Part shown: positions 35,765 through 43,747 of the stretch, in pieces
How positions within the stretch are numbered: the stretch's first letter is position 1
How the letters are laid out: each line of letters starts with the position of its first letter
Source of the DNA: Parabacteroides sp. 52
GTDB lineage: Bacteria; Bacteroidota; Bacteroidia; Bacteroidales; Tannerellaceae
Length of the DNA stretch: 64,000 bases
Direction of reading: 5' to 3'
NCBI RefSeq assembly: GCF_010500925.1
Contig: NZ_QVMG01000003.1
Coordinates: forward strand, 83,970-147,969
Position numbers and translations under genes: made by a program
Notes under the pieces: generated by a model
What the model was told of the DNA's origin: nothing
The model's database searches: none
The model's input: only the letters and a program-made list of their open reading frames with translations

Positions 35765-35859
35765 TTTGTGTGTTTTTTGTGTATTATTCTTTCATTCTTT
35801 CTTCATTGAGTATTATCCGGTTTAATTAAGTTTATACATTTATTAATATTGATTAACAA

Positions 35860-35867
35860 CAAAAGTA
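35860..35867 (-). promoter_or_regulatory. -7 promoter box for susCD
   Basis: Minus-strand TACTTTTG, exact TAnnTTTG match, about 170 bases before the susC start. A possible operator lies 31 bases upstream at 35898-35906. The remaining sequence to 35971 shows nothing further. Confidence 0.6.
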
Positions 35868-35896
35868 GTGTGCAAATCACAGACCGACCAGCACAA

Positions 35897-35908
35897 TTCG
35901 TCCGAATC
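35897..35908. promoter_or_regulatory. Palindrome ATTCG-TC-CGAAT upstream of susC promoter
   Basis: Five-base arms around TC. Its core TCGTCCGAA recurs at 40538-40546 upstream of the GH2 promoter in the same locus, in the same orientation. Candidate binding site for the PUL regulator, which is not in the window. Confidence 0.4.
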
Positions 35909-35971
35909 ATATGCACAAATTATCCAACAGATGAGTTTTAACAGTATCCTGCGCCTGTTCGGAAAGAAGGT

Positions 35972-38395
35972 TTATTCCGTCGTTTTCGCTCCCATATCTA
36001 TTTGTTTCAGGCTTCGGATCAATTGTCCGTCGGGAGTAATGCCTTCCACAATAACGGTATAAGAGGTCGGAAAAGCATCCGATGTGTAAAAATCCAAAAA
36101 AGCATTTCCCTCGGTATCCAGCCAAACATCGGGTTTCCAACAGATCGTTGTCCGATAGTCCATCTCCGGCCGGCGTTTCTGGATTTCCGAATCATACAGA
36201 GGCGTATAGAATTCGACGGGTTTTTGAACACCTAAAGGAGTCAATACTTCCGCATTCAATATAGCATAAGAAGGCCGGTCATAGCGGGTAATAATATTCA
36301 CTACGCCACAATCAGCCGCAGTCGAACCAAATATGGTCGCTTTATAAGGAGCAATTATTTCAACCTGCTTGACTGTTTCCATCGTGATCATCGTTAAATC
36401 CAATTCGTCGACCCGCATACCGTCCAACATCGTAAGCGCAGGACCTTTCGCCCCTCCTGTAAGAATAACATGATATCTACCTGCCTCGCGCACACCCGGC
36501 ATATAGGATAATGCCATCTCCAAATTGGGCTGATGATAACGCTCTATTTCCTCCTGCGTAATGATCTGGGTTGCAGAAATCGTATAAATCGAAAGGGGTT
36601 TCTCTTCTTTTTTGTTGAAGGCTGTAGCCGTTACCTCAGGCAGGTCTATCACCCGCACACCAAACAAATCATAACGATCACTTCTTTTTATCGTATCAGA
36701 AAATAGTTCCACTTTCTTATCCCGCTTCAGTTGCGAGACGGTCTCAAGCGACTTTATTACCGGAAAAGTATCCCTGTCCACCTTCAGGCGAAGGCGATCT
36801 GTTCCCTTTTTCGTATACGCCTGGAAATACATGGTGGTACTATCCGCATATTCATATCCGGTAAAGTTGAAACGCCCCGTATCGTCCACATCCAATAAGG
36901 CAAACAAGGTATCCCTGGGTGAGAGAAGGGATACTTGACTATTTTTCACTCCTTTCGAAGAAACCAAACCAATCGCTCTTCCCGAGATAGAAGGACCTGT
37001 TTCCGGCATAAACCGCGGATAGGTCATTTCTCCATGTAACACCTTCGGTATATCATATCGTCGCCAGGCTTGCGTCATCATCAAATGATCCAAAGCCTCG
37101 TCTGTCTGCGCAGAAGGATGATTGAAATAATACCCGGGATTTTCAATATACCCCTTTAGCTCGGAAGTAAGAAGAAGAGTTGACTGAATGGTTACCGTAC
37201 TGTCCGGATTAACCGCTTTATCGTCTGTGATGGCCACAGACAAATGCGCCGGCAAAGGTTTGTCTTTCGTATCGCGCAAAGCGAATGACAAGGTAATTTT
37301 TTCTCTGGTAGCATATTTCTCCCGGTCGGTATTTATTTGCAAATGAGGCGTTTCATCATCCTTCCGGCCAAACAACAATCGTTCATTTAAAATATCCCGA
37401 CTCTCATTCAACAACAAAACATGCAGGATACCTTGCGGCAAAGAATCTTTGGGGAATAAAAAATAAGGGGTAGAATGATCCCATGCCCCGGTATACAACA
37501 CATCTCCTCCTTTGTGTATGAGAAGATAGAGAGGAGCTTTCTGCCATCCCGAAGCTTTCCGCAGCCCGACGGCCAACATAGCGTCGTTCCGCCAGTTTGC
37601 TTCAATCCCACAGAGGTCATTCCGCGCTTCCGGTAGATGGACATATTGCCAGGCGCCTTCCGCATTCCGGCAATTCAACACATAGGTTTTCCCTTTCTCC
37701 GGTATAAAAGCGAAGGACCCCATGCCCAGATGAGTCGTACAAGACATCTCTTTCACCAGAGCACCCGTCTGATCAGCCAGTTCCGCATAGACGATTTCTT
37801 CGCCCTGGCCCTGTGCATTCACGGCTTTAAAAGCGACCCGGCAAAGGGCGCCTTCCAAAAGATAGCCTCCTTCAGGGAAAACCGCCACTTTATAATCCGA
37901 CACATACGTCTCCTCTTCTTTCACCTCTGTGGAGCGACCTATATGCAAACGTTTGCGGAAAAAATAAGCATCGTCCACATTCTGCATATTCTTTGTATAA
38001 GCACATAAGGTATAATCGGCCTCTTCCAGTTCCAGAGGAATATCCAGATATCCCTTATGCAACCCCTCCGTCGGGAGCAGTTTCACCCGATGTATCAAGG
38101 TGTCTACCGGACTTATCAGTTCGACATAGACATACCGGCTTACAGGCACGACACGTATATCCGCCGCATCCCTCAGGTAAGCTTTGAACCAAATCCGTTC
38201 ACCCGGCAGATACGTATTCCGGTCGGTGTGCAAATGCACTTTTTCCTGCGGGAAAATCTGTTGCTGCGTATACAGACGGGTGGCCGTTTCATTTATAAAT
38301 GCCTCTTTCCCCTTTTGCCCCGCCAAGGAACAGGGCAGAAGGAAGAGCAAACATAGTAACAGAATCTCTGATTGTTTATCTTTTAAAAGAGGCAT
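35972..38395 (-). CDS. MG2-domain protein with TonB plug domain but no barrel
   Basis: An 807-residue exported protein (signal peptide about 1-26). An MG2-like beta domain follows (FPQEKVHLHTDRNTYLPGERIWFKAYL, about 43-70 onward), with further beta-sandwich repeats to about 600. Residues about 600-720 form a TonB-dependent receptor plug (VLTGGAKGP-like stretch, TMLDGMRVDEL, STAADCGVVNIIT). Only about 85 residues follow, so there is no transmembrane barrel. Such plug-only proteins are widespread in Bacteroidota and their role is not settled. Sitting between susC and the GH2 gene, on the same strand, it may help assemble or gate surface complexes. Confidence 0.8.
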   Translation of the reverse strand: MPLLKDKQSEILLLCLLFLLPCSLAGQKGKEAFINETATRLYTQQQIFPQEKVHLHTDRNTYLPGERIWFKAYLRDAADIRVVPVSRYVYVELISPVDTLIHRVKLLPTEGLHKGYLDIPLELEEADYTLCAYTKNMQNVDDAYFFRKRLHIGRSTEVKEEETYVSDYKVAVFPEGGYLLEGALCRVAFKAVNAQGQGEEIVYAELADQTGALVKEMSCTTHLGMGSFAFIPEKGKTYVLNCRNAEGAWQYVHLPEARNDLCGIEANWRNDAMLAVGLRKASGWQKAPLYLLIHKGGDVLYTGAWDHSTPYFLFPKDSLPQGILHVLLLNESRDILNERLLFGRKDDETPHLQINTDREKYATREKITLSFALRDTKDKPLPAHLSVAITDDKAVNPDSTVTIQSTLLLTSELKGYIENPGYYFNHPSAQTDEALDHLMMTQAWRRYDIPKVLHGEMTYPRFMPETGPSISGRAIGLVSSKGVKNSQVSLLSPRDTLFALLDVDDTGRFNFTGYEYADSTTMYFQAYTKKGTDRLRLKVDRDTFPVIKSLETVSQLKRDKKVELFSDTIKRSDRYDLFGVRVIDLPEVTATAFNKKEEKPLSIYTISATQIITQEEIERYHQPNLEMALSYMPGVREAGRYHVILTGGAKGPALTMLDGMRVDELDLTMITMETVKQVEIIAPYKATIFGSTAADCGVVNIITRYDRPSYAILNAEVLTPLGVQKPVEFYTPLYDSEIQKRRPEMDYRTTICWKPDVWLDTEGNAFLDFYTSDAFPTSYTVIVEGITPDGQLIRSLKQIDMGAKTTE

Positions 38396-38427
38396 CGTTC
38401 TATTTTTTTTAAATTTCCGAAATATAG

Positions 38428-40461
38428 TTATTTATAATACCATTCCACCACGTCTGTCAGGAATTGTTTTTTCAAGGGGGCTTTGACCTCTATTTTATTC
38501 TGACCGGCGGCAAGCGAGACATTCTCCCAAGTGATTGTGGCATAGGCATCAGCCTTTTGTTTACCGACACTTTTTCCGTTTACCCAAAGTTCCGCTTCGG
38601 CTTGGTTCGTGAAGACTGTAATCGTCGTCTCTGCCATTGTGCGGTTTACACACCGTCTGTTTGCTATGTATACAAACGGTTCTTCTTTGTTCCAATTGGC
38701 TTTATAAAAGTAGAAAGCATCCTTTTTCACCTTGCGGTCAAAAGTAACGATGCCTTTGTCATTGATACCCGGCCGGTCTCCTTCCGTGCGGTGGGCGGCA
38801 CCGAAATCAAACATATTCCAGATGAAAGATCCCCAAATGAAAGGACGCTCGGCAATGGCCTGCCAGTTGCCGATATGATAGGCTGTCTGCCAGTTCTCCG
38901 GATGCCACCAGCCGGAAGCACTGCCGGCTTTCACCTCTTCCTGTTGGTGATAGATGCTGGCACCGGCACCGTATTCGCTGATACCTAATTTATACTGAGG
39001 GAATTTCTTATGGATACCATCCGCCCATTTGCCCATATCGGAAAAACGACCGCCATACCAACCATAATACTTATTCCAGGCAATCATGTCGCTGCACGCA
39101 TTCAACGTATTCGCGTCTTCCAGGAAGCTGGCAGCTACCGTCGGGCGTGTCGGATCTTCCTGATGTGCCAAGGCATTCAGTTCGTTTATATATTCTTCCG
39201 GACTATCTCCCAAAGTCTTTAACTCATTATATAATCCCCAGAAACAGATGGAAGGATGGTTGTAATGCTGACGGATCAACTCTTTCAACTGTTCTTTTCC
39301 ATTGGCACGGAACGAAGGCTGATTGACATATCCCCGCTCTTCATACCCGCCGGGACCGATGAAAGGAATCTCTGCCCAGACCACCAAACCGTTGCGGTCG
39401 GCCAGGTCATAGAAATAACTTGCCTGAGGGTAATGCGCCAGACGCATGGCATTCGTTCCCATCTCCAGGATAATATCCATATCTTCTTCATGATGCATGG
39501 GGCGTAAAGCATTGCCGATCTCCGGTCGGTCCTGATGACGGCATATACCTTGCAATTTCAAATGTTCCCCGTTCAGGAAAAAGCCTTTATCCGCATCGAC
39601 CGTATAATAACGTAAGCCCAGAGGTTGCTCGACCACATCCACCACCGTACCTTCAACAGACAAGGTGGTTTTCACCCGGTAGGTAAACGGATCTTTGCGT
39701 CCGTTCCACAAATGAGGCTTATTTAATGTAAAAGAAAGTTCTTCTTGTTGATCTTTTCCGGAAAGACGGATGTTTTTCGTTTCATGGATTACCCGCTTTG
39801 CACCGTCATAAACCTCTACCTGCAGTTCACCCGCTGTGGCTGCCGCATAATTGCTGACAACTACTTTTGTCCGAACAACGGCTTCCTCCCGCGATACTTT
39901 TTCCTGTACCAGGTAAACTCCCGGAGAGGCATAATCGGTCAGGGAAATATGTTGGGGTTCGACCAACACCAGGTTGACATCCCGGTATATGCCCCCGTAA
40001 AAGTTGAAATCACCTACCAAAGGCATGATATCCAACTGAGGAGCATTGTTGACGCGCACCAATAATTCATTGGCTTCGCCATACTTCACCCAATCGGTTA
40101 TGTCAAACACGAAGGCACCGTATCCACCGCGGTGCTCGCCTACATGTTTCTGATTAATAAATAAATTCGTCACCGAGAAAGCGCCTTCAAAACGAAGAAA
40201 AAGGCGTTTGCCCTCCCACTCCGCCGGGACTTCCATCTTTTTCCGGTAATTACCGATTCCCCGGAAATAATCCTGCTGACCGGACAAGGCATCTTGTGCA
40301 TTCCAGGTATGCGGCAGGTCTACACGTCTTTCCGACCCTTTCTGCACCTGCCAGGAAAAGCGAAACTGCCAATCGTTATTTAACAACACTTCCTTACGTG
40401 AAGCCCATAAGGAAGATACAGAGAGTAAAAAAAGAAAAGAGAAAATGATTGTTTTTTTCAT
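38428..40461 (-). CDS. GH2-family glycoside hydrolase (beta-galactosidase/glucuronidase-like)
   Basis: Exported retaining exo-glycosidase (signal peptide 1-20). Domains in order: sugar-binding jelly roll about 22-185, immunoglobulin-like about 187-285, TIM barrel about 290-590, C-terminal beta domain to 677. The acid/base glutamate is E413 in WGLYNELK and the nucleophile is E496 in GISEYGAG. Specificity (galactose, glucuronic acid or mannose) cannot be read directly; family members in acidic-glycan PULs include galactosidases and glucuronidases. First gene of a likely operon with the MG2-plug gene, 32 bases apart. Confidence 0.92.
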   Translation of the reverse strand: MKKTIIFSFLFLLSVSSLWASRKEVLLNNDWQFRFSWQVQKGSERRVDLPHTWNAQDALSGQQDYFRGIGNYRKKMEVPAEWEGKRLFLRFEGAFSVTNLFINQKHVGEHRGGYGAFVFDITDWVKYGEANELLVRVNNAPQLDIMPLVGDFNFYGGIYRDVNLVLVEPQHISLTDYASPGVYLVQEKVSREEAVVRTKVVVSNYAAATAGELQVEVYDGAKRVIHETKNIRLSGKDQQEELSFTLNKPHLWNGRKDPFTYRVKTTLSVEGTVVDVVEQPLGLRYYTVDADKGFFLNGEHLKLQGICRHQDRPEIGNALRPMHHEEDMDIILEMGTNAMRLAHYPQASYFYDLADRNGLVVWAEIPFIGPGGYEERGYVNQPSFRANGKEQLKELIRQHYNHPSICFWGLYNELKTLGDSPEEYINELNALAHQEDPTRPTVAASFLEDANTLNACSDMIAWNKYYGWYGGRFSDMGKWADGIHKKFPQYKLGISEYGAGASIYHQQEEVKAGSASGWWHPENWQTAYHIGNWQAIAERPFIWGSFIWNMFDFGAAHRTEGDRPGINDKGIVTFDRKVKKDAFYFYKANWNKEEPFVYIANRRCVNRTMAETTITVFTNQAEAELWVNGKSVGKQKADAYATITWENVSLAAGQNKIEVKAPLKKQFLTDVVEWYYK

Positions 40462-40478
40462 GCGTATATTTTTTTAAA

Positions 40479-40486
40479 CAAATATA
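40479..40486 (-). promoter_or_regulatory. -7 promoter box for GH2 operon
   Basis: Minus-strand TATATTTG, exact TAnnTTTG match, 18 bases before the GH2 start. Confidence 0.6.
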
Positions 40487-40537
40487 GTCCCCTTCTTTCA
40501 GAAAAATCATAAAAATAGTCCAATTTTATCAAACAAA

Positions 40538-40546
40538 TCGTCCGAA
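40538..40546. promoter_or_regulatory. TCGTCCGAA motif shared with susC upstream region
   Basis: Same nine bases as at 35898-35906. The distance to the -7 box is 52 bases here and 31 at susC, a difference of 21 bases or two helical turns. Confidence 0.35.
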
Positions 40547-40555
40547 CCTTACCCC

Positions 40556-40705
40556 CCAGCCCCCTTCTCGGGGCTGACCCCAAAGTCGGTTTTTCTTACA
40601 ATCACTCCCTCTACAGGTGTCTGTAACAGGGGTAAAAATCAGCTTTTCGGACTTTTGGCTCAGCTCCAGAGGGGGAAAGTTGGCGGGGCGACTCTTCCTG
40701 TTTCA
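40556..40705. repeat. Diverged inverted-repeat element
   Basis: The left part contains AGCCCCC-TTCTC-GGGGCT followed by GACCCCAAAGTCGG. The reverse complement of the right part contains CCCCCTCTGGAGCTGAGCC then AAAAGTCCG. The two arms share an imperfect common sequence around a centre near 40620. No transposase is present. First of several repeats in the gene-free stretch 40462-41536. Confidence 0.4.
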
Positions 40706-40752
40706 ACCCAAACCGCAGTTTTTTTGTGTGTGTACAAACCCCTAAATAAAAG

Positions 40753-40858
40753 TGTCGATAATTGTCGGCACTTGTGCTGATAATTGTCGGCACTTGTGTC
40801 GATATATATCGGCAATTGTGCTGACATATATCGGCAATTTTGCCGACAATCGTCAGCA
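40753..40858. repeat. Phased palindrome array, copy C (five 22-bp units)
   Basis: Units start at 40753, 40775, 40797, 40819 and 40841, exactly 22 bp apart. Unit 3 is TGTCGATATATATCGGCA; unit 5 is TGCCGACAATCGTCAGCA. All fit TGNYGA-N6-TCRRCA. Flanked by AATAAAAG on the left and ATTTTATT on the right. Confidence 0.85.
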
Positions 40859-40927
40859 ATTTTATTCTCCTACCCTTTTGCACATATAAAATTGCATTTT
40901 TTCTTCCAATGGGTTGAGATTGGATTG

Positions 40928-41047
40928 GTAACAGGAAGGTGTTTAGGGTGATAGAAAAGTGTTTGAGGTAACAAAAAGGCATCTCGGATGACAAGACGGT
41001 TTTGGGAGTAACAGGAAGGCATCTCGGATGACAGGACGGTTTTGAGG
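40928..41047. repeat. Tandem repeat of three 40-bp units
   Basis: Units begin GTAACA at 40928, 40968 and 41008, an exact 40-bp period. Units 2 and 3 are nearly identical (GGCATCTCGGATGACA shared); unit 1 is more diverged. Each unit has a weaker 20-bp half-repeat (GTAACAGGAAGG versus GATGACAGGACGG). Confidence 0.8.
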
Positions 41048-41064
41048 TGTAAAACAGGTATCCC

Positions 41065-41274
41065 GGCTCCTCTTCTTGGATAAGAAGAGGGGGACCACTG
41101 CTCGCAGTGGTGGAGCAGTTTGAATTCTTTATAAATGTATATACCTATTTTAGAGTAACTATTTATAGCCACTTCTCTATTGCATATCTATTTGATATTC
41201 AGCGCAAATACATCAAACTGCTCCACCACCGGCTACGCCGGCGGTCCCCCTCTTCTTCTCCAAGAAGAGGAGCC
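41065..41274. repeat. 210-bp element with long terminal inverted repeats (MITE-like)
   Basis: The outer 32 bp at each end are reverse complements with a single mismatch (begins GGCTCCTCTTCTTGGA, ends with the complement). The inner 15 bp GGTGGAGCAGTTTGA and TCAAACTGCTCCACC are perfect. Between these paired blocks the arms carry different local hairpins: ACTGC-TC-GCAGT on the left, a GC-rich CCGGC/GCCGG stem on the right. The 90-bp centre is AT-rich with no gene. It resembles a non-autonomous mobile element or folded intergenic repeat. I see no clear target-site duplication. Confidence 0.75.
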
Positions 41275-41294
41275 AAGATAGTGTCAGTCAACAC

Positions 41295-41416
41295 CTTATT
41301 CCCCATTCTCCATTCTCTATTCTCCATACTCCATCCTCCATCCTCCATTTGTCATTTTCATTTGTCATTTTCAATTCTCCATTTTGCTTCACGCTTCGCT
41401 AAGCGATCTGCGATTC
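41295..41416. repeat. Degenerate CTCCATT simple repeat and shared 17-mer tail
   Basis: About nine imperfect copies of a seven-base unit (CTCCATT/CTCCATC) run from 41295 to 41350, followed by TCATTTTC repeats. At 41400-41416 lies TAAGCGATCTGCGATTC, which recurs with two mismatches at the right edge of the window (63984-64000). The remaining bases to 41536 show nothing recognizable. Confidence 0.55.
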
Positions 41417-41536
41417 AATTTTCAATTTACATACAGATAACGCCTCTTTCAGGCATAAAGAGTTAGAAAGCGGAGGGGTGCATCAACTCTTTGTTTCAAA
41501 TCTTTTCATTAACTTGCAGCCAAATTAAAAAAAAGG

Positions 41537-41959
41537 ATGGATAGAGAGTTCAGATCTGCGGTGGGATGGTGGTATCACCTACTTATTTTTATGGTTATGA
41601 TGGGGTGTGTCACTGCTTTTTTAAGTACCCATATAGGGGCTATGATTGGTATGTTAGGAGTAGTCCTGTTGACATTGCATGTCTTTTTACATACGTATTA
41701 TCGCGTGACCGCCGAAGGATTGTTGATTCTTCATTGCAGTATATTTCCGGAAAAGAAAATTGCCATAAGCGAAATAGAAGCCTTGGAAACCACTATGATG
41801 CCGGTATTTAGCTATGCCCTTTCCCTGGACAGGATCATGATCTGGTCCAATGGTAAACAGTGGATGATGATTTCCCCCAAAAACAAGAAAGAGTTTGTCA
41901 AACTATTGCGGGAAATGAATCCGGATATAATCATCAAAAAAGAAAATTCCTTTTTATGA
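41537..41959 (+). CDS. PH-like domain small membrane protein
   Basis: A 140-residue protein with two membrane helices at about 12-28 and 32-50, then a soluble bacterial pleckstrin-homology-like strand pattern (YYRVTAEGLLILHCSIFPEKKIAISEIEALE). The order of hydrophobic pair then beta domain matches bacterial PH-domain proteins of unknown function. Its stop overlaps the start of a second protein with the same plan. Probably part of an operon running into the dihydrolipoyl dehydrogenase gene. Confidence 0.7.
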   Translation: MDREFRSAVGWWYHLLIFMVMMGCVTAFLSTHIGAMIGMLGVVLLTLHVFLHTYYRVTAEGLLILHCSIFPEKKIAISEIEALETTMMPVFSYALSLDRIMIWSNGKQWMMISPKNKKEFVKLLREMNPDIIIKKENSFL

Positions 41960-42360
41960 GAGCACCTTATGGAATTGTCACGTCGAAAACAGGAAGAATC
42001 ACGTTCTTTGTTGTTCTGATTCTTTATGTCGCCATATTGGCTTACTTCGCCGTGAGTGGTGAATGGGTGATCCTGACTATCCTTACCCTGAATCTAGGCG
42101 TGTTTGCATTGTCTATTCATAGGCGTTTTACTCAATATGTTCAGGTGACAGAGAACGACCGGTTGATAATAGGCAGTCATACGATAGATATCCGGGAGAT
42201 CCACCACCTTGTGTTTTATGACGCCTGTACGTTCCGGGTACACTACAGCCTGGAAGGCAACGCCAGGATAAGTGCCAAAGTGCAATTGAAAGAGGCTGAT
42301 GACAAGGTGAAGCTTTTAATGATACTCAAAAAAATAAACCCCAATATTCAAATCAATTAA
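41956..42360 (+). CDS. PH-like domain small membrane protein, second copy
   Basis: A 134-residue protein starting at an ATG that overlaps the previous stop (ATGA). I chose this start because the longer open frame lies within the neighbour. It has the same plan as the upstream gene: two helices (about 14-50), then QVTENDRLIIGSHTIDIREIHHLVFYDAC strands and a C-terminal KLLMILKKINPNIQ helix like KLLREMNPDI in its partner. Likely an old tandem duplication; they may form a heteromer. Confidence 0.68.
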   Translation: MRAPYGIVTSKTGRITFFVVLILYVAILAYFAVSGEWVILTILTLNLGVFALSIHRRFTQYVQVTENDRLIIGSHTIDIREIHHLVFYDACTFRVHYSLEGNARISAKVQLKEADDKVKLLMILKKINPNIQIN

Positions 42361-42370
42361 ATCTAAACAC

Positions 42371-43723
42371 ATGAAGTACGATGTAGCTATTATAGGTGGC
42401 GGGCCGGCGGGATATACCGCGGCAGAACGGGCGGCTCATGCCGGACTTTCCGTCATCCTTTTCGAGAAAAACGCGCTGGGTGGCGTATGTCTGAATGAAG
42501 GATGCATCCCGACGAAAACACTGTTATACTCGGCCAAAACATACGACAGCATACAAAACGCATCGAAGTATGCGGTGACAGCAGAGAACCCTTCTTTCGA
42601 TCTACCGAAGATCATTGCCCGCAAAAACAAAGTGGTCAAAAAACTCACAGCCGGCATTCGTATGAAAATGACAACAGGAGGGGTGGTGATGGTTACAGGA
42701 GAAGCGATGACTTCCGGTCGCGACGCCGATGGAACCCTTCGAATCACCTGTGGCGAAGAAAGCTACGAAGCGGCCCACTTAGTATTATGCACCGGATCGG
42801 AAGCGATCGTTCCGCCGATACCGGGATTGCAGGAAACCGAATATTGGACCAGCCGCGAAGCGTTGCTATGCAAAGAACTACCCGCATCATTGGTGATCAT
42901 AGGCGGAGGTGTTATCGGCATGGAGTTTGCTTCTTTCTTCAACAGCCTGGGCACAGAGGTTCATGTGGTGGAGATGCAGGATAAGATACTGGGTCCCATG
43001 GACAAGGAACAATCCGAATTATTACAGGCCGATTATACCAAAAAGGGGGTAAAGTTCTATATCGGTCATAAGGTTACCGGTGTACATGGTACAGAGATAA
43101 CACTTGAAAAAGACGGTGAAACCGTCGTTTTGGAAGGAGAAAAGGTGTTGTTAAGCGTCGGACGTCGTCCGGTGACTCAGGGACTGGGCCTGGAGTCGCT
43201 CGCGATAGAAAAGGAACGTAACGGGGTGAAGGTAAATCCGTATATGCAAACTTCTTTATCCAACGTATACGCCTGTGGAGATATCACAGGTTATTCCTTA
43301 CTTGCCCATACGGCTGTCAGTGAAGCGGAAGTGGCCATCAACCATATCGCCGGCAAAAAAGGAAAAGGGATGAGTTATAAAGCCATTCCGGGTGTCGTAT
43401 ACACCAACCCGGAGATCGCCGGCGTAGGTAAAACGGAAGAGGAGTTACAGGCAGAAGGCATTCCTTATAAAGTAAAGAAAATCCCCATGGCCTTCTCCGG
43501 ACGCTTTGTGGCAGAGAACGAAATGAGCAACGGCATGTGCAAATTGTTACTAGCGGAGGACGATACGATTATCGGAGCTCACCTATTGGGTAACCCGGCT
43601 TCCGAATTAATTGTCATTGCCGGCATAGCGATTGAAAAAGGAATGAAAGCGGACGAATTCGGAGCATTTGTCTTCCCACACCCGACCGTAGGAGAGATAC
43701 TGAAAGAGGTAATATACAGTTAA
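42371..43723 (+). CDS. lpdA: Dihydrolipoyl dehydrogenase
   Basis: FAD flavoenzyme that reoxidizes dihydrolipoamide of 2-oxoacid dehydrogenase or glycine cleavage complexes using NAD+. Rossmann GGGPAGYTAAERAA is near 9-22, the redox disulfide in GGVCLNEGCIPTKTLL at about 38-53, the NAD-binding GGGVIGMEFASF near 178-189, and the HPTVGEI catalytic His-Glu pair near the C-terminus. Length 450 is typical. It stands ten bases after the PH-domain pair and away from any E1/E2 genes. Confidence 0.95.
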   Translation: MKYDVAIIGGGPAGYTAAERAAHAGLSVILFEKNALGGVCLNEGCIPTKTLLYSAKTYDSIQNASKYAVTAENPSFDLPKIIARKNKVVKKLTAGIRMKMTTGGVVMVTGEAMTSGRDADGTLRITCGEESYEAAHLVLCTGSEAIVPPIPGLQETEYWTSREALLCKELPASLVIIGGGVIGMEFASFFNSLGTEVHVVEMQDKILGPMDKEQSELLQADYTKKGVKFYIGHKVTGVHGTEITLEKDGETVVLEGEKVLLSVGRRPVTQGLGLESLAIEKERNGVKVNPYMQTSLSNVYACGDITGYSLLAHTAVSEAEVAINHIAGKKGKGMSYKAIPGVVYTNPEIAGVGKTEEELQAEGIPYKVKKIPMAFSGRFVAENEMSNGMCKLLLAEDDTIIGAHLLGNPASELIVIAGIAIEKGMKADEFGAFVFPHPTVGEILKEVIYS

Positions 43724-43747
43724 ATTCCGAGGGAAAAGGAGATAGAG

